Part shown: one piece after another, positions 41,538 through 50,377 of the stretch
Layout of the letters: each line of letters starts with the position of its first letter
Position numbering within the stretch: the stretch's first letter is position 1
NCBI GenBank assembly: GCA_040776905.1
Contig: JAXGZQ010000002.1
Location: 124,001-188,000 of the forward strand
Length of the DNA: 64,000 nt
Reading direction: 5' to 3'
Source: SLHU01 sp009929975
Lineage (GTDB): Bacteria > Bacillota > Clostridia > Saccharofermentanales > UBA5734
Program-made: the position numbers and the translations under genes
Notes under the pieces: model-generated
What the model was told of the DNA's origin: nothing
Database searches by the model: none
The model's input: only the letters and a program-made list of their open reading frames with translations

Positions 41538-42255
41538 CGAAGGCCCGTCCGGTGGCATCAAAGCGGACGGAGCGGCCTCCGACACCATCGCGGCGCGAAA
41601 GGCTGAGCTGCGCCGTGAGAGTCTGCGCCGGCGGGCCGCGATGAGCCCGGCGGAACAGCATGCCGCGGCCCTCGCGCTGCAGCCGCATCTGCTTGGGTTT
41701 CTCCGCCGCCGCTGTGACACGGCCGGCCGTCACCTTCATGTTGCGGTCTTTGCGCCGTTTCGCGGTGAACTGAATATCGGTCTGGACTGGCCGGCCGTGC
41801 TCGAGCTGCCGCTGCAGCTCTATTTCCCGCGGGTGGCAATCGAGCATGAGCCGCACCGTCTGGAGATGGTCCCGCTGCCACCCGGCTGCCAGCCGGATGA
41901 CTGGCTCAGGCCCGGCCATTTCGGTGTGCCCGAGCCGCCGCCGTCCGAGACGGCAGAAGCGCGCAGCCGCGCAGGGGAATCGGTTGATCCGTCACAATCA
42001 GCAGCGGGTACGCCGCTGGATCTCGTCCTGCTGCCCGGCCTCGTCTTTGACCGTTATGGCGGCCGCATCGGCTGGGGCAAAGCCTATTATGACCGCTTTC
42101 TCGCGTCCTGCCGGCCGCGGCCGGCGACCGCCGGTATCGGCTACGATTTCCAGGTGCTCGACCAGGAACTGCCGCTGCAGCCGCATGATGTCCGGCTCGA
42201 CTGGCTGATCACGCCGTCCGGGATCAGCCGGACCGATCCTGTGCAAGTGCGCTGA
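41527..42255 (+). CDS. 5-formyltetrahydrofolate cyclo-ligase
   Basis: The 242-residue protein ends with the family signature LPGLVFDRYGGRIGWGKAYYDRFL near 183-206, the ATP and folate site. KAELRRESLRRRAAMSP near 25 is the N-terminal helix block. It converts 5-formyl-THF to 5,10-methenyl-THF with ATP. A low-complexity insertion (about residues 140-165, rich in Ser, Ala and Glu) lies between the two halves and is not typical. ATG 41527 overlaps the RACE gene by 11 nt and lacks a strong ribosome site. It may be co-expressed with the RACE protein because both serve one-carbon metabolism; that link is inferred. Confidence 0.87.
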   Translation: MIPDEGPSGGIKADGAASDTIAARKAELRRESLRRRAAMSPAEQHAAALALQPHLLGFLRRRCDTAGRHLHVAVFAPFRGELNIGLDWPAVLELPLQLYFPRVAIEHEPHRLEMVPLPPGCQPDDWLRPGHFGVPEPPPSETAEARSRAGESVDPSQSAAGTPLDLVLLPGLVFDRYGGRIGWGKAYYDRFLASCRPRPATAGIGYDFQVLDQELPLQPHDVRLDWLITPSGISRTDPVQVR

Positions 42256-42326
42256 TTTGGCTGGCAGACTGCCATTTTTTTGCCGTTTTTGTTCATATCC
42301 CTGAAATAGGGCGATCGTCCGCGATC

Positions 42327-42335
42327 TGATATAAT
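42327..42335 (+). promoter_or_regulatory. Extended -10 promoter before the MBL hydrolase
   Basis: TGATATAAT lies 18 nt before the start codon at 42354. No -35 match at 17 nt. Confidence 0.45.
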
Positions 42336-42353
42336 GATGGCGAGGTGATGACG

Positions 42354-43085
42354 ATGAAACTGACCATACTGGGAGTCTCTGGAGGGTTTCCGGCAGCAGG
42401 CGGCGCGACATCCGGCTATCTGTTGGAAATTGGCAATCATCATATCCTGATCGACTGCGGCAGCGGTGTGCTGTCCAAACTGTTCAGCTGCATCCCGCTG
42501 GAACAGCTGAGCGCGGTCATCCTGACGCATCTGCATCATGATCATATCAGTGACATGCAGGTGCTCAAGTACGCGATTGATATCAGCCGCAAGCACGGCA
42601 TCGATCTGGCGCCGATCCCGGTGATCGCGCCGCGCACGCCGGAGCAGCTGGCGGCCAGCCTGGAAAGTGACGGCAACCTGATCATCGGCCATATTCTGCC
42701 AGACAGCCCGATCAAACTCTTCGACGCGACCATCCGCTTTTTCCCGATGGAGCATCCGCTGGAAACCTACGGGCTGCTGATCGAGGCGGAAGGGAAGCGC
42801 CTGGCCTATACGGCTGATTCGGTGCCCTGCGCCAATCTCAGCCCGCTGCTCGACCAGGCGGATCTGGCGATCATGGACGCCGGCTCGCTCGAGCGGCTGC
42901 GCCGTCCGGTCATGATGCATATGACGGCGCAGGAATGCGGCCGTATCGCCCGTGAAAGCGGTGTCAAGCGCCTGCTGCTCAGCCATCTGGTGCCGGTGAT
43001 CGATCCGCGGGAGACACTGGCCGAAGCACAGGCGGAATTCCCGCAGGCGGAGCTGGCCACCGTCCTGCAGACCATCGAGCTTTAA
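42354..43085 (+). CDS. MBL-fold metallo-hydrolase (RNase Z-like)
   Basis: The 243-residue protein has the metallo-beta-lactamase fold with LIDCGSGVLSKL near 33 and the metal motif THLHHDHISDM near 58-68. GLLIEAEGKRLAYTADSV near 138 carries another ligand, as does LLLSHLVPV near 204. The layout is that of the RNase Z / phosphodiesterase-like branch, but it lacks the extended RNase Z arm, so the substrate is uncertain. GAGG lies 8 nt before ATG 42354; earlier in-frame GTG and ATG codons lie within the ribosome site. It is followed after 84 nt by the ACT-domain gene. Confidence 0.85.
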   Translation: MKLTILGVSGGFPAAGGATSGYLLEIGNHHILIDCGSGVLSKLFSCIPLEQLSAVILTHLHHDHISDMQVLKYAIDISRKHGIDLAPIPVIAPRTPEQLAASLESDGNLIIGHILPDSPIKLFDATIRFFPMEHPLETYGLLIEAEGKRLAYTADSVPCANLSPLLDQADLAIMDAGSLERLRRPVMMHMTAQECGRIARESGVKRLLLSHLVPVIDPRETLAEAQAEFPQAELATVLQTIEL

Positions 43086-43169
43086 CGGCCGCGTCCGGCG
43101 GCTGACTCAACCAGACCGGCTCCGGCCGGTCATCAGACAAGCGCAAAATAACCGTTCAAGGAGAAGAAT

Positions 43170-43457
43170 ATGCAGGATAAAGGACACCAGGACGCGGTCA
43201 TTACCGTCGTCGGTCATGATCAGGTCGGCCTGATCGCCCGGGTCGCCGGGCTGCTGGCGGAGGCCGGCATCAATATAAAGGATATCTCCCAGACGATCAT
43301 GAACGACATGTTCACCATGATCATGATGGTCGATCTGAGCCGGATGAACGGCGATATCCGCCAGCTGGCGGGGCAGCTGGAAGCGCTGGGCCGGACCCTG
43401 GAAGTCTCGATCCGCGTCCAGCATGCTGATATTTTTGATGCGATGCATCGGATCTGA
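43170..43457 (+). CDS. ACT-domain protein (UPF0237 family)
   Basis: The 95-residue protein is a single ACT domain: VITVVGHDQVGLIARVAGLLAEAGINIKDI near 10-40 is the ligand-binding strand-helix-strand. UPF0237 proteins are nearly always encoded directly before the UPF0210/PFL-family gene, as here (8 nt apart). The pair is thought to sense a small ligand, but the role is unknown. AAGGAG lies 7 nt before ATG 43170. Together with the next gene it forms a conserved two-gene unit. Confidence 0.9.
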   Translation: MQDKGHQDAVITVVGHDQVGLIARVAGLLAEAGINIKDISQTIMNDMFTMIMMVDLSRMNGDIRQLAGQLEALGRTLEVSIRVQHADIFDAMHRI

Positions 43458-43465
43458 GGACCTGA

Positions 43466-44824
43466 ATGATTAACGATTATGAAATTCTTGAGACCTGGCG
43501 CATGTTCCAGGAGCAGCATCTCGATGTCCGCACCATCACCATGGGCATCTCGCTGCTCGACTGCGCGACCGCCAGCCATGAGCAGACCTGCCAGCGGATC
43601 TATGACAAGATCTGCCGGATGGCGGAACACCTGGTGCAGACCGGCCAGGATATCAGCGATGAGTACGGCATCCCGATCATCCACAAACGGATCGCGGTCA
43701 CCCCGATCGCCCTGGTCGCCGCGTCCGGTGATACGGAAGACTATACCTGCTATGCCCGTGCTCTCAACCGGGCGGCCGAGACGGTCGGGGTCAATTTTAT
43801 CGGCGGCTTTTCCGCCCTGGTCCAGAAGGGCTGCAGCGAAAGCGACCGCCGCCTGATGCGGGCGATCCCCGAAGCGCTGGCGACGACCGAGCTGGTCTGC
43901 GCCTCGCTCAATCTGGCGACGACCCGCAGCGGCATCAATATGGACGCGGTGCGCGACATGGGCCACATCATCCGGAAAACGGCTGAACTGACGGCGGATC
44001 GCGACGCGATCGGCTGTGCCAAGCTAGTGGTCTTCGCCAACGCGCCGGAGGACAATCCGTTCATGGCCGGCGCGTTCACCGGTCCCGGTGAGCCGGACTG
44101 CGCGATCAATGTCGGCGTCAGCGGGCCGGGAGTGGTACGCACCGCGCTGGAACAGGTGGCCGGCGAGGATCTGGAAACCGTCGCCGAGACGATCAAGCGG
44201 ACCGCGTTCAAGATTACCCGGGTCGGCCAGCTGGTCGCCCGCGAAGCCTCACGCCGGCTGGGTGTCCCGTTCGGCATCATCGACCTGTCGCTGGCGCCAA
44301 CGCCGATCATCGGCGACTCGATTGCCCGCATCCTCGAATCCTTCGGCCTCGAGCGGGTCGGTGCCTGGGGCACGACCGCCGCACTGGCCATGCTCAACGA
44401 CGCCGTCAAAAAGGGCGGAACGATGGCTTCATCATTCGTCGGCGGCCTGTCCGGCGCGTTCATCCCGGTCAGCGAGGACGAAGGCATGATCGCCGCGGTG
44501 GAAGCCGGCAGCCTCACGTTGGAAAAACTGGAAGCGATGACCAGTGTCTGTTCGGTCGGCATCGATATGGTGGCGATTCCCGGCGATGTACCGGCCAGTA
44601 CGATCTCCGGCCTGATTGCCGATGAGATGGCGATCGGCACTTTCAATAACAAGACGACCGCGGTCCGCATCATCCCGGTCCCCGGCAAAACCGTCGGGGA
44701 CAGTGTCCAGTACGGCGGTTTGCTCGGCTCCGCGCCGATCATGGCCGTCAATCCGGCTTCGAGTGAAGCGTTTATCAGCCGTGGCGGCCGCATCCCCGCG
44801 CCGATCCACAGCATGCGCAATTGA
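43466..44824 (+). CDS. PFL family protein (UPF0210 / DUF711)
   Basis: The 452-residue protein is complete for UPF0210, with the signature blocks VRTITMGISLLDCA near 20, KRIAVTPIALVAA near 75, VGVNFIGGFSALVQKG near 107 and IDLSLAPTPIIGDSIA near 271. The fold is related to the glycyl-radical pyruvate formate-lyase barrel, but no glycyl-radical loop is present. Function is unknown. Its start is 8 nt behind the ACT gene stop, which supports translational coupling and joint function. A weak GAGG site lies within the end of the ACT gene. Confidence 0.92.
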   Translation: MINDYEILETWRMFQEQHLDVRTITMGISLLDCATASHEQTCQRIYDKICRMAEHLVQTGQDISDEYGIPIIHKRIAVTPIALVAASGDTEDYTCYARALNRAAETVGVNFIGGFSALVQKGCSESDRRLMRAIPEALATTELVCASLNLATTRSGINMDAVRDMGHIIRKTAELTADRDAIGCAKLVVFANAPEDNPFMAGAFTGPGEPDCAINVGVSGPGVVRTALEQVAGEDLETVAETIKRTAFKITRVGQLVAREASRRLGVPFGIIDLSLAPTPIIGDSIARILESFGLERVGAWGTTAALAMLNDAVKKGGTMASSFVGGLSGAFIPVSEDEGMIAAVEAGSLTLEKLEAMTSVCSVGIDMVAIPGDVPASTISGLIADEMAIGTFNNKTTAVRIIPVPGKTVGDSVQYGGLLGSAPIMAVNPASSEAFISRGGRIPAPIHSMRN

Positions 44825-44855
44825 TTAATCTGAGCTGAAGGAGATCAATCCCGAC

Positions 44856-46646
44856 ATGTTTGCAGCCTGGCAATGGAGCCGAAATTTAGATCATAGCGAC
44901 AGTCTGCTCAGGCAGCTGGCTTCGTCATCCCCGCCGGTCGATTGTCCGGCGGACGGTGGCCGGCTCGGCCGCAGCATGAGCCGGGTTCTGCGTATCGCGG
45001 CGGCCCTGGCGGACGGGGACTATGATAAGGCCGCGGAGACCTTGTCCGCCCGCGCGGTGGACCGGGTCAGCCGCTGTGAACAATTGGCTGACCTGTGGCT
45101 GAAAGCGGAAACGGATGAGCCGATGGATGTCTGGCTGGCGCTGCGTGATCTGGCGGAAGCGATGGAGCGTCAGGCCGGCAGCCAATCGTTCTGGCGTTCG
45201 CGCGGCACACTGCCGCAGCGCCTGCTCGAACGGCAGGATCTGCGCCTGGCCCGGCGCTGGCTGCCGGTGCTGCGCTATTATGTCGCCGCCGGGATGGATG
45301 AATGGGACGACGCGATCATTCAACAGGCGAAACGTGATTTCCAGCAGTCGCGCCGTGACGGGATTCCGGAACGTCTGCTCGCGACGCTCCGCCTGGTCTG
45401 GCGTTTCAGTGAAGCGCGCCAGAGCGGCCTGCCGGAACGGCTGGTCAGCGTGGCCGAAACCTGGACCCAGCTGCAGTCGCCGCTGCCGTTCCTGCGTATC
45501 GGCACGGCCTATCTGCTCGAGACGATCCTCAGCCTGGAGCAGGCTGAGCGGATGGATGATGCCCTGATCTGGCTGGTGCGCGGATTGCGGCTGTATCCGC
45601 TGTCTTATGAACTGCTCCTGACCCAGGCGCGCATCACACGGCGGGTCGGCCGGTTCGATCTCAGCCTGGCGGCCTGCGAGCAGTTGATCGAGCACTTCTC
45701 CGATGATGGTGCCGGCTACGCGCTTCGCTCCAATCTGAATTTTCTCAAGGGCGACTACGCGGCGGCCGCGCATGACGCCGAACGGGCGATCAAGGTCGCG
45801 CCGCAGCAGGCCGGCAGTTTCATGGCCCGCGCCTTTGTCCACCTGCAGCTCGGCAATTACCAGGCCGCGCTGACTGATTTCGACCAGGTCCTGCAGCGTG
45901 ATCCACAGCGCTTCGATGCCCAGCGCGGCCGGGCCCGCTGCTTATCGATGCTGGGCCGTGACAACGCCGCGATGACCGCTTTCCAGTCACTGCTGCGCCG
46001 CTATCCGGAGGACATCGAGCTATACTATGAGATGGCCGACCTGCTTTTTGCCGCCGGCTACCTGCATGACTGTGAACGGATCTGCCGCCGCGGTCTGACG
46101 ATAGACGACCAGGCCGCCGCGCTCTGGGTCATCTACGGTATGGCAGCCAACCGGCTCGGCCGTGAAGAGCAGGCTCAGCACCGCCTCAGCCGCGCGCTGG
46201 AACTTGATCCGGAAAATCCCTTCGCGTTGAACGAACTATCCTGGATTTTGCATCTGCAGGGCGAGGATGAGGCGTCGATCGATCTGGTTGACCGCGCCCT
46301 GTCCCTGTCGCCGGATTATGTCGACGCGATCTGCAATAAGGGCGTCATCCATTATCACCGCAGCGAGTTCAATGAAGCGGAGGAGACCTTTGCCCAGGCG
46401 ATCGGCCTGTGGCCGGACTATGTGCCGGCCTGGGTCGGCAAGGGCAATGCCCTGACCCAACTCTGCGAGTTCGATGACGCGCTGCTCTGTTATGACGAAG
46501 CGCTCAAGCTCGACCCGCGCAATGCCGAAGCCTGCCAGGGCAAGGCACTGCTCTACCGGATGATCGGGCTGGATGACGACATGCGCAAGTGGCAGGAAAT
46601 GGCCCACCGGCTCGATCCGAATATCGATGATGATATTAATGAATAA
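44856..46646 (+). CDS. TPR-repeat protein
   Basis: The 596-residue protein has no signal peptide or membrane segment. From about residue 215 to the end it is made of tetratricopeptide-like helical pairs: examples are AGSFMARAFVHLQLGNYQAALTDFDQVLQRDP, DYVDAICNKGVIHYHRSEFNEAEETFAQAI and ALTQLCEFDDALLCYDEALKLDP. The first 200 residues are helical and do not show the repeat clearly. TPR proteins form protein-protein scaffolds; the partner cannot be read from the sequence. AAGGAG lies 12 nt before ATG 44856. It stands between the PFL gene and argG, probably as the end of the preceding unit. Confidence 0.8.
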   Translation: MFAAWQWSRNLDHSDSLLRQLASSSPPVDCPADGGRLGRSMSRVLRIAAALADGDYDKAAETLSARAVDRVSRCEQLADLWLKAETDEPMDVWLALRDLAEAMERQAGSQSFWRSRGTLPQRLLERQDLRLARRWLPVLRYYVAAGMDEWDDAIIQQAKRDFQQSRRDGIPERLLATLRLVWRFSEARQSGLPERLVSVAETWTQLQSPLPFLRIGTAYLLETILSLEQAERMDDALIWLVRGLRLYPLSYELLLTQARITRRVGRFDLSLAACEQLIEHFSDDGAGYALRSNLNFLKGDYAAAAHDAERAIKVAPQQAGSFMARAFVHLQLGNYQAALTDFDQVLQRDPQRFDAQRGRARCLSMLGRDNAAMTAFQSLLRRYPEDIELYYEMADLLFAAGYLHDCERICRRGLTIDDQAAALWVIYGMAANRLGREEQAQHRLSRALELDPENPFALNELSWILHLQGEDEASIDLVDRALSLSPDYVDAICNKGVIHYHRSEFNEAEETFAQAIGLWPDYVPAWVGKGNALTQLCEFDDALLCYDEALKLDPRNAEACQGKALLYRMIGLDDDMRKWQEMAHRLDPNIDDDINE

Positions 46647-46653
46647 ATATGCA
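46640..46653. promoter_or_regulatory. Candidate ArgR operator (ARG box) 1
   Basis: TGAATAAATATGCA is close to the ARG box TGAATWWWWATTCA. It overlaps the end of the TPR gene, about 29 nt before the -35 element. It shares the 12-mer AATAAATATGCA with box 2. Confidence 0.45.
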
Positions 46654-46681
46654 ACAATATAAATTAATATACAAAATACCT

Positions 46682-46710
46682 TTGACATGTGGGATGAACA
46701 AGCGTATAAT
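46682..46710 (+). promoter_or_regulatory. Consensus sigma-A promoter for argGH
   Basis: TTGACA (46682-46687) and TATAAT (46705-46710) are perfect consensus hexamers with a 17-nt spacer, 63 nt before the argG start. Confidence 0.85.
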
Positions 46711-46731
46711 CAGATGAAATATTGACAATAA

Positions 46732-46747
46732 GTAAATAAATATGCAT
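46732..46747. promoter_or_regulatory. Candidate ArgR operator (ARG box) 2
   Basis: GTAAATAAATATGCAT contains the same AATAAATATGCA as box 1 and lies in the argG leader. Looped repression of the promoter between the two boxes is an inference. A small GCATC/GATGC hairpin follows directly. Confidence 0.45.
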
Positions 46748-46773
46748 CGATTCAGATGCGCGGGAGGTTCGAA

Positions 46774-47991
46774 ATGGCAAAGGAAAAAATACTGCTGGCA
46801 TATTCCGGGGGACTGGATACCTCAATCATCATTCCCTGGCTGCTCGAGCATTACGACTGTGAGGTCATCGCCATGGCCGGTGAGGTCGGCATCGCGCTCG
46901 ACCATCAGGCCCTGATCGACAAAGCGCTCAAATGCGGCGCGTCCGCCTGCTATGTTGAGGATATCGCCGAGGAGTTCATCACCGACTATATCTGGCCGAC
47001 GCTCAAGGCGCATGCGATCTATGAGGGCAAGTATCTGCTCGGCACGTCCTTTGCCCGCCCGATCATTGCCAAGCGGATGGTCGAGATCGCCAAACGGGAA
47101 GGCTGTACGGCAATCGCCCACGGCTGCACCGGCAAAGGCAATGACCAGGTCCGTTTCGAACTGACGATCAAAGCGCTGGCACCGGAGATGAAGATCATCG
47201 CGCCCTGGCGCATCTGGGATATCCGCTCACGCGACGAGGAGCTGGAGTACGCCAACGAACGCGGCATTCCGGTGCCGGTGACCAAGGAAAACAACTATTC
47301 CAAGGACCAGAACCTGTGGCATCTCAGCCATGAAGGGATGGATCTGGAAAACCCGGCCAATGAACCGAATTATGATAAACTCCTCGAGATGATGGTCTCA
47401 CCGGAAAAAGCCCCGGACCAGCCGACCTATCTCGAGCTGCAGTTCGAACAGGGGATCCCGGTCGCTCTGAACGGGGAGAAGCTGGCGCCGGTCGCGCTGG
47501 TTGAAGCTCTGAACAAGGTCGCCGGAGCCAACGGCGTCGGCATCGCCGACATGGTCGAGAACCGCCTGGTCGGCATGAAATCACGCGGCGTTTATGAGAC
47601 GCCGGCCGGAACCGTGCTCTACGCGGCCCACCGCGAGCTCGAGCTGCTCTGCCTTGAGCGCGATACCCTGCACTATAAAGATGTGATCGCCCAGCGCTAT
47701 GCCGAGCTGGTCTACTACGGCCAGTGGTTCCACCCGCTGCGTGAAGCGCTCGCCAAATTCGTCGATGAGACGCAGACGACCGTCAGCGGCACGGTCCGGC
47801 TCAAGTTGTATAAGGGTAATATCCTGCCGGCCGGCACCACCTCGCCGTATTCACTCTATGATGAAGAACTGTCGACCTTCAATGAAGACGATGTCTATAA
47901 CCAGGCCGACGCCGGCGGTTTCATCAACTGCTTCGGTCTGCCGATGCAGGTGGTCGCCCGTATGAAACAGAAAAACCAGCTGGAGTCCTGA
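46774..47991 (+). CDS. argG: Argininosuccinate synthase
   Basis: The 405-residue protein has the ATP-binding loop LLAYSGGLDTSIIIPWL near 6-22 and the HGCTGKGNDQVRFELT block near 112. A citrulline/aspartate-binding region follows near 170-200. It joins citrulline and aspartate using ATP, the next-to-last step of arginine synthesis. GGGAGG lies 7 nt before ATG 46774; the in-frame ATG at 46756 precedes it. The perfect promoter and two candidate ArgR sites upstream imply arginine-controlled expression. argH follows 2 nt after the stop. Confidence 0.96.
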   Translation: MAKEKILLAYSGGLDTSIIIPWLLEHYDCEVIAMAGEVGIALDHQALIDKALKCGASACYVEDIAEEFITDYIWPTLKAHAIYEGKYLLGTSFARPIIAKRMVEIAKREGCTAIAHGCTGKGNDQVRFELTIKALAPEMKIIAPWRIWDIRSRDEELEYANERGIPVPVTKENNYSKDQNLWHLSHEGMDLENPANEPNYDKLLEMMVSPEKAPDQPTYLELQFEQGIPVALNGEKLAPVALVEALNKVAGANGVGIADMVENRLVGMKSRGVYETPAGTVLYAAHRELELLCLERDTLHYKDVIAQRYAELVYYGQWFHPLREALAKFVDETQTTVSGTVRLKLYKGNILPAGTTSPYSLYDEELSTFNEDDVYNQADAGGFINCFGLPMQVVARMKQKNQLES

Positions 47992-47993
47992 TC

Positions 47994-49376
47994 ATGAATG
48001 ACAAACTCTGGGCCGGCCGCTTCAGCAAAGCCACCGACGCGGCGGTCAATGCCTTCAACTCATCGATCGCCTTCGACGGCCGCATGGCGATGCAGGATAT
48101 CGCCGGCAGCCGCGCGCATGCCGCGATGCTGGGTGCCTGCGGGATCATCAGCGCGGAGGATGCCGCCGCGATAGACCGCGGCCTGGCCGCGATCGCCGAC
48201 GATCTGCGCTCCGGCGCGCTGGCCCTCGACCCGGCCGCGGAAGACATCCACATGTTCATCGAGGCCGAGCTGACCGCCCGGATCGGTGATCCCGGCCGCC
48301 GCCTGCATACCGGGCGCAGCCGCAACGACCAGGTGGCGCTCGATCTGCGCCTCTATCTGCGCGATGATGTGGAAACGCTGACGGGTGAACTGCTCGACCT
48401 GATGAAGGTTCTGCTCGATACGGCGGATCAACATCTGGAGACCTGGCTGCCCGGATATACCCATCTGCAGCGGGCCCAGCCGATCAGCCTGGCCCATCAT
48501 CTGGCTGCCTATGCCGAGATGGTCGCCCGCGACCTCGACCGGCTGGATGACTGGCGCTGCCGCATGAATGTGCTGCCGCTCGGTTCCGGCGCGCTGGCCG
48601 GCACAACCTATCCGCTCGACCGCGAGATGGTCGCGCGCGAACTGGGTTTTGACCGTGTCTGCATGAACAGTCTGGACGGCGTGTCCGACCGCGATTTCGT
48701 CATCGAGCTGGCCGGCTGCCTCGCGCTGATCATGACGCATCTGTCGCGTCTGGCCGAAGAGGTGATCCTCTGGGCCAGCCAGGAATTTGCCTTCATCACC
48801 CTCGATGACGCCTACAGCACCGGCAGCAGCATCATGCCGCAGAAGAAAAACCCCGATGTCGCGGAACTGGTCCGCGGCAAGACCGGCCGCGTCTTCGGCG
48901 GCCTGCAAACCCTGCTGACGATGATGAAGGGGCTGCCGCTGGCCTATAACAAGGACATGCAGGAAGACAAGGAAGCGATCTTCGACGCCCTCGATACCGT
49001 TCATCTCTGCCTGCCCGCGTTCAGTGGCATGCTGCGCACGATGACTGTCCATCCCGGGCGGATGGCCGAAGCGGCCGCCGGCGGCTTTACCAACGCGACG
49101 GATCTGGCCGATTACCTGGTTCGCCAGGGTCTGCCGTTTCGCAGCGCCCATGAGGTGTCCGGCCGTCTCGTCGCCCATTGCATCGAACAGCGCTGCGCGC
49201 TGGAAGCCCTTGACCTGGCCACTCTGCGCCGGTTTTCCGACCTGATCGGCGAGGATATCTATGAAGCGATCAGCCTGGAGTCCTGTGTACGGCGCCGCCG
49301 CACGATCGGCGGACCGGCACCGGACCGGGTCAGCGAGAGCCTGCAGGCGCTGCGCGAGACTTGGCTGGCAGACTGA
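47994..49376 (+). CDS. argH: Argininosuccinate lyase
   Basis: The 460-residue protein has the fumarase/aspartase-superfamily signature GSSIMPQKKNPD near 279-290, the substrate block TGRSRNDQVALDLRLYLRDD near 103, and the catalytic His segment GYTHLQRAQP near 158. It releases arginine and fumarate from argininosuccinate in the cytoplasm. GGAG within the argG end lies 11 nt before ATG 47994. It forms the second gene of the argGH operon, and a hairpin with a short T run follows. Confidence 0.96.
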   Translation: MNDKLWAGRFSKATDAAVNAFNSSIAFDGRMAMQDIAGSRAHAAMLGACGIISAEDAAAIDRGLAAIADDLRSGALALDPAAEDIHMFIEAELTARIGDPGRRLHTGRSRNDQVALDLRLYLRDDVETLTGELLDLMKVLLDTADQHLETWLPGYTHLQRAQPISLAHHLAAYAEMVARDLDRLDDWRCRMNVLPLGSGALAGTTYPLDREMVARELGFDRVCMNSLDGVSDRDFVIELAGCLALIMTHLSRLAEEVILWASQEFAFITLDDAYSTGSSIMPQKKNPDVAELVRGKTGRVFGGLQTLLTMMKGLPLAYNKDMQEDKEAIFDALDTVHLCLPAFSGMLRTMTVHPGRMAEAAAGGFTNATDLADYLVRQGLPFRSAHEVSGRLVAHCIEQRCALEALDLATLRRFSDLIGEDIYEAISLESCVRRRRTIGGPAPDRVSESLQALRETWLAD

Positions 49377-49424
49377 ACGGCCGTTCGCTTGCCGGATCGA
49401 TGCCTCAGATGAAACATCAGTTTG

Positions 49425-49456
49425 ACCGCGCTGTCCGGCGTTCCGGATGGCGCGGT
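49425..49456 (+). terminator. Probable terminator after argH
   Basis: ACCGCGC...TCCGG pairs with CCGGA...GCGCGGT (two 7- and 5-bp segments with an internal TG/TG mismatch and CGTT loop), followed by TTTC. The T run is short, so strength is uncertain. Confidence 0.55.
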
Positions 49457-49463
49457 TTCATGT

Positions 49464-49469
49464 TATAAT
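49464..49469 (+). promoter_or_regulatory. Candidate -10 element for the class IV aminotransferase
   Basis: TATAAT lies 35 nt before the GTG start. The -35 region (TTCCGG, 17 nt upstream) is poor and is part of the terminator hairpin. Confidence 0.35.
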
Positions 49470-49504
49470 GTCATTTGCTGTTATGATACGTCAGGAGGGT
49501 GCCT

Positions 49505-50377
49505 GTGCCATATCCAATCATTGATGAGATTCTCGGACAGACGATCAGCTGGCAGGGCCGGCCGGTTAACGCGCGCGACGATGCCTGCCGGCCGTTGTTT
49601 GAACCGACCGACGCGTCGATGATCTATGAAGTTGTCCGGCTCGAAGATGGCATCCCGCTGTTCTGGGAGGACCATCTGGCCCGTCTCAAACGCTCTGCCG
49701 GCGATCGCTATATGGTCCCGGACAGCCTCTACGATGAGTGCCTCGCCCTGGTTCGGGCTGCCGCGGCCGGACCGGCCAATCTGCGCCTGATCCTGACCGC
49801 GGACCAGCGGGTGATCCATCTGATCCCGTCCTATTATCCGGATGATGCGACCCGGCTCAACGGTGTCCTGACCGGATTGCTTGACTGGGAGCGGGAAGAC
49901 CCCAATATCAAATTGATCCGCTCCGACTATAAAACGGCTGTCGCCCGCCGCTTTGCTGAGGGCGGACCCTATGGCGACTATTTCGAGCTGCTCCTGGCTG
50001 ACCGGCAGGGTTTTCTCACCGAAGGCTCACGCTCCAATCTTTTTTTCATCCAGGGCGACCGGGTGCTGAGCGCGCCGGATTCGCGCATCCTGATCGGGAT
50101 TACCCGTCAGTATGTCACCGCGGCGATCAAAGCCGCCGGCGCGGTCCTTGAAGAGAAGATGATCACATTTGAAGACATCAGGACCGGCCGGGTGGAGGCC
50201 GCGTTCATCACCGGATCACCGATTGATGTCCTGGCCGTCTCGGCGGTCGAACAGATCCGGCTTGACTCAGCCGACCATCCGCTGCTCCAGGCGATCGATG
50301 AAGCATACCAGCGCATCGTCGCCGAGTATATCTGCCAGCGGCGGGACGACAAAGATCCGGCCAGCTGCGATCTTTAA
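49505..50377 (+). CDS. Class IV PLP aminotransferase (branched-chain / D-amino acid type)
   Basis: The 290-residue protein has the fold-type IV features: YEVVRLEDGIPLFWEDHLARLKRSA near 41, the PLP-binding Lys in IRSDYKTAVARRF near 144 and LTEGSRSNLFFI near 175, followed by DSRILIGITRQYV near 195. It could be a branched-chain aminotransferase, a D-amino acid aminotransferase or aminodeoxychorismate lyase; the sequence does not decide. The start is GTG 49505, with AGGAGG 6 nt upstream. It is a single gene between argH and htpG. A GC-rich inverted stretch (GGGCACGCAGG / CCTGCTGCCC) lies in the gap behind it. Confidence 0.85.
   Translation: MPYPIIDEILGQTISWQGRPVNARDDACRPLFEPTDASMIYEVVRLEDGIPLFWEDHLARLKRSAGDRYMVPDSLYDECLALVRAAAAGPANLRLILTADQRVIHLIPSYYPDDATRLNGVLTGLLDWEREDPNIKLIRSDYKTAVARRFAEGGPYGDYFELLLADRQGFLTEGSRSNLFFIQGDRVLSAPDSRILIGITRQYVTAAIKAAGAVLEEKMITFEDIRTGRVEAAFITGSPIDVLAVSAVEQIRLDSADHPLLQAIDEAYQRIVAEYICQRRDDKDPASCDL

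Noticed and set aside
43750..44820. A 356-codon minus-strand frame opposite the PFL-family gene
   Set aside because: It is an antisense shadow with Ser/Arg/Pro-rich composition; the plus strand carries a complete conserved protein.
48060..49178. A 372-codon minus-strand frame opposite argH
   Set aside because: argH is unmistakable on the plus strand; the antisense translation has no recognisable domain or ribosome site.
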